The position numbers were made by a program, and so were the translations under genes. Source: an archaeon (GTDB lineage: Archaea > Asgardarchaeota > Hermodarchaeia > Hermodarchaeales > Hermodarchaeaceae). Taken from it: a stretch of DNA of 49,962 nt. Numbering within the stretch: the first letter of the stretch is position 1; each line of letters starts with the position of its first letter. This document shows, in pieces, positions 43,924 to 49,962 of this stretch. Under the pieces are notes generated by a model. It made no database searches. It was not told the DNA's origin and saw nothing but the letters and a program-made list of their open reading frames with translations. The stretch lies in the NCBI GenBank assembly GCA_016550425.1, contig JABXGS010000066.1, positions 1 to 49,962 on the forward strand. Reading direction: 5' to 3'.

Positions 43924-45312
43924 TTAGAATTCTGCGGGACACTCTGGCGATAGCGGATAACCAAGAGCCTCCCACGCCTTGAGACCGCCCAATACATTGC
44001 TGACATCAGTGAATCCGTGTCTGCGAAGAATACTAGCGGCTAGGCTTCCACGCAATCCAGAAGCACAAGTTGTTGCAAGTGGTTTATCACGTGGAATCTT
44101 GTCTAGATGTTGAGTTAGTTCACCTACATAGACATATGTTGAATCTTCGACGAATCCAGCTTCGCATTCTGCTGTTGAGCGAACATCTAGGAGTCGCAGC
44201 TCTTTCTTCTCAAGTCGCTCTTTTAACTGAGTCGCTTTGATAGCACCAATTTGATCGGTAGGTTTACCTTGCGTCCTCCAGACATGAATTCCTGGACATA
44301 AATAACCCACAATGTTGTCATAGCCAATTCGCCAGAGATAGGGTTTAGCTGTTTCAATATCCTCTGTTCGTTCTAATACGAGGAGTATCTCTTGGTCATA
44401 GGTTAAAGTCCATCCGGGATAGAAGGATAATCCACTAAGCCAAATATTCAAAGATCCTGGTAGATGAGACGCTGCAAAAGCATCGGGATTACGCGTATCC
44501 ACTACGATGGTATTAGATGCTTCCATTGCTTTCTCAAATTCGGAGACCTTCAAAGCTTGTGGAACCATTGCATCACGAAGCAAAGGAGGCCCATCTAAAT
44601 TATACTCTTCCATCTTCCGGAAATAGGGTGGACGTCGTAATTTGATACCCAAGACATATTCGATGAACGCTTCTTTCTCTAGCTGCAATACGGGATTGTG
44701 ATGCCGTTCATAGCCAATGGTGCTGAAATTCCGATCACTAAGCTTATGCCCACAAATTGATCCCGCCCCGTGAGCAGGATATACTAAAACATCATCGCCA
44801 AGAGGCAGAAGCTTTTCGTGCAAACTATGATACTGTTTCTCAGTCATTTTCTCCCAAATATCCAGTCCCGGAAGATCAGTCCTCCCGATATCGCCCACGA
44901 AGAGCGTGTCACCAGTGAACACCATGAAGGGACGAGAGCCGTTTCCTGTATCCGTTACGGAATAGCAAACAGAATCGTTAGTATGACCTGGAGTATATAG
45001 GGCTTCAACGCGGAACCGGCCAATATCGAAAGTGTCCCCGTCTTTCACGTTATGTTCGCCGTATTTGAACTGGGTTTTTCGACTGTGCGCAATTTCTGCC
45101 CCTGTTAGATTCTGCAATTCTAGGGAGCCGATAACATAGTCCTCGTTCCGATGGGTTTCAAAGATATAGAGAATATCTGTACACTCTTCATTCGCGAGTT
45201 CAAGATAGACAGTTACATCACGGCGTGGATCAACAACGAAAGCTACACCTTTATCTGCAAAGAAATAGCTATTGTGAGCAGTCCCCGGTGAAATAATATG
45301 CTCAAATCTCAT
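43924..45312 (-). CDS. MBL-fold persulfide dioxygenase-like protein with two rhodanese domains
   Basis: A 462-residue three-domain protein. Residues 1-245 are a metallo-beta-lactamase fold of the ETHE1/CstB kind. The HxHxDH motif is THRNEDY (53-59), so only its first His (54) remains; with His110 (PGH) and Asp135 (GDT) this still provides the three iron ligands known in persulfide dioxygenases. GAGSICG (182-188) is also typical. Two rhodanese domains follow: the first (about 255-350) lacks a catalytic Cys, the second has Cys416 (TTCASGLRGS). It probably handles sulfane sulfur, for example glutathione- or protein-persulfide oxidation and transfer. ATG 45312 has GGAGTG seven bases upstream. A glutaredoxin-FTR pair starts divergently. 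Confidence 0.87.
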   Translation of the reverse strand: MRFEHIISPGTAHNSYFFADKGVAFVVDPRRDVTVYLELANEECTDILYIFETHRNEDYVIGSLELQNLTGAEIAHSRKTQFKYGEHNVKDGDTFDIGRFRVEALYTPGHTNDSVCYSVTDTGNGSRPFMVFTGDTLFVGDIGRTDLPGLDIWEKMTEKQYHSLHEKLLPLGDDVLVYPAHGAGSICGHKLSDRNFSTIGYERHHNPVLQLEKEAFIEYVLGIKLRRPPYFRKMEEYNLDGPPLLRDAMVPQALKVSEFEKAMEASNTIVVDTRNPDAFAASHLPGSLNIWLSGLSFYPGWTLTYDQEILLVLERTEDIETAKPYLWRIGYDNIVGYLCPGIHVWRTQGKPTDQIGAIKATQLKERLEKKELRLLDVRSTAECEAGFVEDSTYVYVGELTQHLDKIPRDKPLATTCASGLRGSLAASILRRHGFTDVSNVLGGLKAWEALGYPLSPECPAEF

Positions 45313-45481
45313 ATCCATGCACTCCAAGACAGTCTAGCAAACACGTGGAGTATGCAGCTCTACTATTTTTCAATTTATCGAGAATACGAGTAGATTACCG
45401 ACAGGCATCCAAGACGCTGTCAGGTAAGTTGATAACCCTTTTAAAGGCAGACAATTAGGGGGTGCCGAGGGACAATCTATC

Positions 45482-45766
45482 ATGAAACGTGAAAAAGTCC
45501 GAGGCGACAGAAAACAGCACCATGTTCTGCTCTACGCTTTGAGTACTTGTGGCTGGTGTAAAATGACTAAAGCCTTTCTCAATGATAACAGCATTGAGTA
45601 CGAATACGTCGATGTTGATAAACTCGACCACCCCGATAAAGAAATCGTTAACAAAGATATTAAGAAGCATGGAGCGCGAATTGCTTTTCCCACGATTATA
45701 ATTGATGATAAAACCGTGATTACGGGTTTCAAGAAAGACCAGATTAGTAAGGAGTTAGAAATATGA
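45482..45766 (+). CDS. Glutaredoxin-like protein
   Basis: A 94-residue thioredoxin-fold protein with the redox motif Cys23-Gly-Trp-Cys26 (STCGWCKMT), VDVDKLDHPDKE in the middle, and the cis-proline segment AFPTIIIDD with VITGFKKDQI after it, as in glutaredoxin/NrdH-like proteins. It reduces disulfides in the cytoplasm. The N-terminus is basic. Its last codons overlap the start of the FTR-like gene by four bases (ATGA), a clear sign of translational coupling, so the FTR-like protein is the probable reductant of this glutaredoxin. Confidence 0.9.
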   Translation: MKREKVRGDRKQHHVLLYALSTCGWCKMTKAFLNDNSIEYEYVDVDKLDHPDKEIVNKDIKKHGARIAFPTIIIDDKTVITGFKKDQISKELEI

Positions 45767-46296
45767 CCACTATTGAAAAAGTGAAGCGAAAAGCGGAGGC
45801 GGACGCGAAAGCACATGGCTATTTCCTTAATCCAAACCCCGAATTTCTCCAAAATCTCCTTGAAGGCTTAACGGAAAACGAAGAGCGTTATGGATATGGC
45901 TCCTGTCCTTGCCGACTTTCCTCAGGAAAATTCGAATGGGACCGAGATATTATCTGTCCTTGTGAATATCGTGATCCAGATGTAGAAGAATTTGGGCAAT
46001 GTTTCTGTTCACTGTATGTCGATAAAGAGGTCTTCGAGGGGAAGCAACCAATGGAACCCATTCCCGAAAGACGCCCTCAAGAAAAAGTCGATCGAGCCAT
46101 GGGGAAAACTCCCGAGCAACCCAAAGATATTGCTGCAACAACTGAAGCAAGGGATACCAACCGAAAGTTCTACTATTGCAAAGTCTGTGGATACGTAACC
46201 TTCCGAGAAGAGCCACCCTACAAATGCCCAATTTGCCAAGCGAAACAAGAAATGTTCGGAGAAATTGTACTTACAACCAACAGCAAGGTCCGCTGA
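45763..46296 (+). CDS. Ferredoxin-thioredoxin reductase catalytic-like protein fused to rubredoxin-like domain
   Basis: A 177-residue protein. Residues 1-95 carry the FTR catalytic cysteine pattern, CPC (48-50), CPC (65-67) and CFC (80-82), which in FTR holds a 4Fe-4S cluster next to an active-site disulfide. After a polar linker, residues 136-162 are a rubredoxin-like metal site with CKVC (139-142) and CPIC (155-158). The fused module could deliver electrons from ferredoxin or rubredoxin-type carriers straight to the cluster. ATGA overlap with the glutaredoxin gene shows one operon. The methanogen ferredoxin:disulfide reductase system is the nearest known analogue. Confidence 0.9.
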   Translation: MTTIEKVKRKAEADAKAHGYFLNPNPEFLQNLLEGLTENEERYGYGSCPCRLSSGKFEWDRDIICPCEYRDPDVEEFGQCFCSLYVDKEVFEGKQPMEPIPERRPQEKVDRAMGKTPEQPKDIAATTEARDTNRKFYYCKVCGYVTFREEPPYKCPICQAKQEMFGEIVLTTNSKVR

Positions 46297-46350
46297 TCCG
46301 ACCAACCCTTTCAATTATTTGCATTTCCTGTTCAACTGATCGGAACAAGA

Positions 46351-47262
46351 TTATTGTGGGTGCAATTTTTCAATCTGAGTAAACAGGAGTGGAATGACAA
46401 AAGCCCCAAAGAAGCCCACTAGAATATACCGGATAAACCGTGTTGTGTAACTTAGAAGCGGAAATGTGGGTATGAGAGAAAATCCTGCAGACAAGGTAAT
46501 GTAGATGAGGATGGAGATAATAACCCCAAGAATTGCTCGAATGATTTTGGTATTCCGTGAAATATCCATGGTGAAATTCACATACCGCTTTTCTAAAACC
46601 AGCCCAGCACTGAATCCGAATACCACGCCTAGTGAAATGGCAACATTCTCAGAAGGGAAATATGGAAGCCCGAGGGCATAGGCAGCGAGATAGATGAAAA
46701 AGAATACCAAAGAAATGATTGGTAACAACCAATTCTGCAGGAAGGTAGGTAACCGTTTCCACTGGGGCTTGAGATAGGGAACCAAGAAATAGGCCCAAGT
46801 CACGAGGATGATTCCAACGATGATTCCACCAATGACATCACCCAGAAAATGTAATCCCAAGCCCATCCGGGCAAGCGCAGCAATGGTGATGAAGATTCCA
46901 CTAACGATGACAATCCACCATCGGCGCAACCGCAGTGTAACCCATCCCCAGAAAGTACTTGCCGTTTGTACGGCACCACTAGGAAACCCATAAGATTGAT
47001 CTGCCGCATATTCAGGGTTTTGTCGCAACGATGCGGGAGGACGCGGCATCCCGAAGGCATATTTCAATAGTATGTTGATGAAATTTGAAAACATCACCAG
47101 CATAATAGCGATTTTGCCTTCTCGTTTATTGAGACACCAAAAGGTAATGCCCAAGAGCATGACATAGATTAGTGGATCACCAACAAAATTGAGAATCTCC
47201 CAGACGAAATAGGGAAGTAATAATTGAAGAAGAATGATGATAGTGGGATCGAAAAATACCAT
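46351..47262 (-). CDS. PAP2-superfamily membrane phosphatase-like protein
   Basis: A roughly 303-residue protein with about eight membrane segments. The PAP2 motifs are KYAFGMPRPP (Lys67, Arg74), GFPSGA (94-97 region) and ARMGLGLHFLGD (Arg132, His138, Asp142). In the second motif the histidine of PSGH, the general acid, is Ala97, so it may be less active or use another residue; the nucleophile His138 is kept. Typical substrates are lipid phosphates such as undecaprenyl or phosphatidate-like phosphates. ATG 47262 is chosen because GGAGGT is nine bases upstream and lies downstream of the other ATG at 47286. Confidence 0.87.
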   Translation of the reverse strand: MVFFDPTIIILLQLLLPYFVWEILNFVGDPLIYVMLLGITFWCLNKREGKIAIMLVMFSNFINILLKYAFGMPRPPASLRQNPEYAADQSYGFPSGAVQTASTFWGWVTLRLRRWWIVIVSGIFITIAALARMGLGLHFLGDVIGGIIVGIILVTWAYFLVPYLKPQWKRLPTFLQNWLLPIISLVFFFIYLAAYALGLPYFPSENVAISLGVVFGFSAGLVLEKRYVNFTMDISRNTKIIRAILGVIISILIYITLSAGFSLIPTFPLLSYTTRFIRYILVGFFGAFVIPLLFTQIEKLHPQ

Positions 47263-47371
47263 CTGAAATGAACCTCCAAAGATCAATCACCTTTTGAAGT
47301 CCTTCGCCTAAAAAGGTAGTAGGGCATATTGAAGAAATGCTAGGGGAAGCAATTCTATGGGAAGGAAGAGG

Positions 47372-47517
47372 TGGTGGGGTCACTGGGATTTGAACCCAGA
47401 ACCTACGGGTGTCGCCAGGTCGCTCCAGAACATCGTCATCCCGGATGTCCGGTCAGCTTAATCTGTCTGGTGGCTTCTTCTGGAGCCCGTTGCCATACCT
47501 GGTTAGGCCATGACCCC
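47372..47517 (-). tRNA. tRNA-Trp (CCA anticodon) with intron, CCA encoded
   Basis: On the minus strand the acceptor arms GGGGTCA and TGACCCC pair fully, the D arm is GCC/GGC, the anticodon stem ACGGG/CCCGT encloses CTCCAGA with anticodon CCA, and the T arm CTGGG-TTCAAAT-CCCAG is standard. A 69-base intron lies after position 37. The discriminator is A (47375), and CCA is encoded at 47374-47372. A TATA-like box is 35-40 bases upstream. Exon coordinates are about 47480-47517 and 47372-47410. The trpS gene starts 1.5 kb away. Confidence 0.95.
47411..47479 (-). other. 69-base tRNA-Trp intron with box C/D-like guide elements
   Basis: The intron sits at the canonical 37/38 position; CCAG of the anticodon loop can pair with CTGG near the 3' splice site to form the bulge-helix-bulge splicing motif. 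Inside it, CTGA, a small hairpin CCGG-ACAT-CCGG and ATGACGA lie in a row like a D'/C' kink-turn, and the following TTCTGGAGC is exactly complementary to GCTCCAGAA of the anticodon loop. In several euryarchaea the tRNA-Trp intron guides 2'-O-methylation of its own tRNA; the same function is proposed here. The trailing D box is only CTGG, and its register would point to C32 rather than C34. Confidence 0.6.
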
Positions 47518-47551
47518 TGAGACAGACTGGCGTATGGTGGGTACTGGGGGT

Positions 47552-47557
47552 TTTAAA
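47552..47557 (-). promoter_or_regulatory. TATA box of the tRNA-Trp gene
   Basis: TTTAAA inside AAAGGTTTAAAACCCC on the minus strand, 35-40 bases before the mature 5' end, with a purine-rich BRE-like flank. The spacing fits a start about ten bases before the tRNA. Confidence 0.6.
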
Positions 47558-47637
47558 CCTTTTTTCAATTCGTGACCTAGAACGTTTATTGCGTTTCTAT
47601 ACTTGAAGATGCTAGAAGAGAGTAGTCTACTAGAATC

Positions 47638-48681
47638 CTAATCGATGTCGAGTTCCCGACCGCATTGCCCACAGAAGCGATCACCTGGAGAGACCGGGCG
47701 CTTACATACTGGACATTCTGTATATGCGTGAACCCGAGGAGGCGGACCAAGCTGAGAGGGGACATATTCGCGTCCCATAAGGTCGTGGTAAATCATGGTG
47801 GAAGTGGAATTGCCAAGAGGTGTTGTAATTCCGGTTAGCACTGAATTCGTAATAGCAAAGGTGATGATGCCAATAATTGTGATTGTGGGAAGATAAATTC
47901 CAGTTAGCGCTAGCGAAGTTATGATTGAAGCAGGAATTTCGATGGCAATATTCACTATCCCGATAATGAATGTGATGCCAAAGGTTCGCCACCAGTTCCC
48001 TCCAACAAGACGCCAGCTCTGATCGATGCTTCCGATAGCAGTTTCATCACCAAGAATAATTGAGGGAACGACCACTGTGAGACGAACTGTTACATAAACC
48101 AGGAGAACAATCATTAAAACTGCCCCTATGAGTATGCCAACTAACATTCCGATAGGTCCTAGGAAAAATAACCCAATCCCCAACACTGCCATGAGAAGTC
48201 CTGTCCCCAGTCCAATTCCGGTAACAATTAGCACAAGAAGAATCTGAGCTCCAATTATTGACCAAAACCGGTTTCGTGTGTGATTAAAGCTTCCTGTGAG
48301 TGTTGGAGAGAGATTCGCGTGAAAGTCAGCGGTATGCTGGATTACCATCCCTCCTAAAAAGACCTGGATAACGAGATTAATGATTATCACGATAATGACT
48401 GTGATTGCGAGCCCGATTGCTAAGAAGGAGGGAGGAAGATAGGAGATTAGCCAGTAGGGTAAGATAATACCCAAATATCCAGCGAATTGTAGAACAAGAT
48501 AATTTCTCCCAGAAAGAAAAAATGTACCGTAGCCGAATACAAGGATAGTAAAATGGACAAAGAAGTATAAAATGAAGTAGGACTTAAGATTCTTGATCCA
48601 GTAGCGCAGCGAGGTTTCAAGGACCTTGCCAAAATCCATGGGCACATATTTTGTTTCAAAACTTTCAGGTGCTTTTGCCAT
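47638..48681 (-). CDS. Multipass membrane protein with C-terminal zinc ribbon
   Basis: A 347-residue protein with about six to seven membrane segments and a Gly/Ile/Leu-rich core (residues 35-300), reminiscent of the glycerophosphodiesterase-membrane-domain-like proteins (PVSFGKVLETSLRYWIKN-type start, VPSIILGDETAIGSIDQSWRLV in the middle). The last 30 residues form a double-CxxC zinc ribbon (CPVC and CGQC). The function is unknown; similar proteins are common in archaea. ATG 48681 has GAGGG upstream, and TTTTTAAG about 75 bases upstream on this strand may be its promoter. Confidence 0.7.
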   Translation of the reverse strand: MAKAPESFETKYVPMDFGKVLETSLRYWIKNLKSYFILYFFVHFTILVFGYGTFFLSGRNYLVLQFAGYLGIILPYWLISYLPPSFLAIGLAITVIIVIIINLVIQVFLGGMVIQHTADFHANLSPTLTGSFNHTRNRFWSIIGAQILLVLIVTGIGLGTGLLMAVLGIGLFFLGPIGMLVGILIGAVLMIVLLVYVTVRLTVVVPSIILGDETAIGSIDQSWRLVGGNWWRTFGITFIIGIVNIAIEIPASIITSLALTGIYLPTITIIGIITFAITNSVLTGITTPLGNSTSTMIYHDLMGREYVPSQLGPPPRVHAYTECPVCKRPVSPGDRFCGQCGRELDID

Positions 48682-49019
48682 ATTTTTCCCTCAAAGGGAG
48701 AACCCTCAAGCCTCTTTGTGAAATTCTTGCTAAAAAACACTCGCATTCTTTAGCTTAAAAACCATCAAGAACTAAACTCGGTTGCATTCATGAATATGAT
48801 TTATATACAGAGGACGATGATGAACAGATGGTAGTGAAGGATGTTAGGCGATTATTTTTGGCCGAACCCATAGCCTGTTCTCTTTTCCACGCCTAGTAAA
48901 CACTGCTACCGCCTCAACTTTTAAGAACTTAGCCAGTACGAAACAAAGATTTACCAAGTGTATAATCGAGAAGAGACAGTATAAAATTGAATACATGAAA
49001 AACGGAGTTGTGAAGAATC
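48682..49019. other. Divergent intergenic region with two promoter candidates
   Basis: 338 bases without a gene, between the membrane-protein gene and trpS. On the minus strand TTTTTAAG (48754-48761) is a TATA-like box for the membrane protein. On the plus strand CTTTTAAG (48918-48925) lies about 100 bases ahead of trpS, and a further TTTATATA lies near 48800. I see no repeat or RNA gene in it. Confidence 0.45.
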
Positions 49020-49962
49020 ATGCCTCGCGATAATGAGTTTGTTGTGACCCCATGGGAAGTAAAAGGCGATGTGGACTATGCGAAGCTGATTAAGCAATTT
49101 GGTACTGAACCAATCGATGACAAACTGCTTGCACGCTTCAAGAAGTATACCGGAGAATTGCATTACCTTTTGAAACGTGGCATCTACTTCAGCCACCGTG
49201 ACATGAACTTTGTATTCGATGAATACGATAAAGGCAATCCCTTTTATTTATACAACGGTCGGGGTCCCAGCGGCCACACCCACATCGGACACCTTACCCA
49301 GTTCATCTTCACCAAATGGATGCAAGACAAGTTCAACTGCCCCTATTACTTCCAACTCACAGATGACGAAAAATATCTCTTCAAATTCGAGCTAGAACTC
49401 GACCAAGCACAGTACTATGCTAAGGAGAATGCCTTAGATCTCATTGCTACTGGCTTTGATCCCAAAAATACACACATCATCGTGGATTCGCTCCACGCTA
49501 GGACTATCTACCCTCTGGCGATTCAAGTAGCTAAACGCATCACGTTTTCCACTGCGAAAGCAATCTTTGGTTTCACAAATTCAAATAACATCGGATCTAT
49601 TTTCTTTACCAGCTTTCAAGCTGTTCCTGCCTTCCTCCATTCTGTCCGTGTAGGGCATAACGTACCCTGCGTGATTCCCCTTGCTATCGACCAAGATGCA
49701 CATTTTCGTGCAGCCCGAGATGTGTTACCCAAACTCGGTTATTTGAAACCAGGCATCATACACTCAAGGTTTCTCCAGGGACTACAGCAAGGTGGGAAAA
49801 TGTCAGCCTCTGAACCTGAGTCAGCTCTATTCACTGTGGACCCACCGAAAGTAATCAAGAAGAAGCTCCAAAATGCCTTCACGGGAGGACGAGGGAATGC
49901 TGCTGAACAACGGAAGCTCGGAGGGCAACCTGAGATCTGTTCGATTTTTGCGAATTATCAAT
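49020..49962 (+). CDS. trpS: Tryptophanyl-tRNA synthetase, archaeal/eukaryotic type (3' partial)
   Basis: The gene runs off the right edge after about 314 codons. The protein starts MPRDNEFVVTPWEVKGDVDY, has the class I HIGH motif as GHTHIGH, TDDEKYLFK, a tryptophan-pocket region around DQDAHFRAARD, and the KMSAS loop as GGKMSASEP. TrpRS of the archaeal/eukaryotic group has the FVVTPWEV N-terminal extension seen here, so the class is clear. It charges tRNA-Trp, whose gene is 1.5 kb upstream. GTGAAG lies shortly before the ATG. The remaining C-terminal part is outside the window. Confidence 0.96.
   Translation, partial: MPRDNEFVVTPWEVKGDVDYAKLIKQFGTEPIDDKLLARFKKYTGELHYLLKRGIYFSHRDMNFVFDEYDKGNPFYLYNGRGPSGHTHIGHLTQFIFTKWMQDKFNCPYYFQLTDDEKYLFKFELELDQAQYYAKENALDLIATGFDPKNTHIIVDSLHARTIYPLAIQVAKRITFSTAKAIFGFTNSNNIGSIFFTSFQAVPAFLHSVRVGHNVPCVIPLAIDQDAHFRAARDVLPKLGYLKPGIIHSRFLQGLQQGGKMSASEPESALFTVDPPKVIKKKLQNAFTGGRGNAAEQRKLGGQPEICSIFANYQ

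Noticed and set aside
1..49962. CRISPR array, insertion sequence, prophage or integrated plasmid
   Set aside because: No regularly spaced direct repeats, no transposase, integrase or phage-structural genes, and no stretch with clearly foreign codon use was seen.

Overview
This window looks like a chromosome segment from an archaeon, most probably an Asgard (Promethearchaeota) lineage. The archaeal assignment is firm. It rests on sn-glycerol-1-phosphate dehydrogenase (egsA, archaeal ether lipids), transcription factor B, archaeal/eukaryotic-type ProRS and TrpRS, AT-rich TATA-like boxes 25-40 bases upstream of several genes, a tRNA-Trp with a bulge-helix-bulge-type intron, and frequent GGTGA-type ribosome binding sites ahead of ATG, GTG or TTG starts. 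The Asgard placement is inference. It rests on a longin domain fused to an Arf/Ras-like GTPase, a second protein combining longin-like, roadblock-like and winged-helix regions, and the mixed heterotrophic gene content. No rRNA, CRISPR array, transposase, integrase or prophage gene was seen.

Layout. 1-3.5 kb: end of an alkaline-phosphatase-superfamily gene, an ATP-NAD-kinase-like protein, a DUF1844-like protein and egsA. 3.5-7.2 kb: a zinc-ribbon/VWA protein, then a phosphate module (PiT transporter plus DUF47/PhoU-like partner). 7.2-13.2 kb: acyl-CoA dehydrogenase with a palindromic operator candidate, an OPT-family transporter, a C_GCAxxG_C_C redox protein and proS. 13.5-16.1 kb: a DUF362 iron-sulfur protein, then a 1.4 kb region without convincing genes but with a TATA-like box and many hairpins, a candidate structured RNA. 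16-21.3 kb: secreted serine hydrolase, wHTH regulator, solitary N6-adenine methyltransferase, and an MFS-like transporter fused to a helix-hairpin-helix tail. 21.5-25.6 kb: longin/roadblock/wHTH protein followed by a MinD/ParA-like ATPase, then a C25-like surface peptidase. 25.7-32 kb: TFB, and a corrinoid methyltransferase set (MtbA/MtaA-like, corrinoid protein, non-pyrrolysine MttB-like) interleaved with sfsA and a cysteine-synthase-like gene. 32-36.5 kb: longin-GTPase, zinc ribbon, PolX, acylphosphatase and iron-sulfur flavoprotein. 36.5-42 kb: small unknown proteins, an Ig-rich surface protein, a histidine phosphatase, a DAO-family FAD oxidoreductase and a DUF308 protein. 42-47.3 kb: lactate permease, MBL-rhodanese persulfide-dioxygenase-like protein, glutaredoxin plus ferredoxin-thioredoxin-reductase-like protein, and a PAP2 protein. 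47.3-50 kb: intron-bearing tRNA-Trp, a membrane protein with a zinc ribbon, and the start of trpS.

How the genes fit together (inference). The cell appears to be a heterotroph that imports peptides, phosphate and lactate, oxidises acyl-CoA, and demethylates a quaternary or methylated amine through a corrinoid protein; the DAO-family oxidase could act on the demethylated product. The MBL-rhodanese, glutaredoxin, FTR-like and cysteine-synthase genes point to sulfane-sulfur and thiol handling. The longin, roadblock, GTPase and MinD-like proteins are the most interesting set, because these domains in eukaryotes build membrane-trafficking and nutrient-sensing machines. The second highlight is the tRNA-Trp intron, which carries box C/D-like elements and a stretch complementary to its own anticodon loop.
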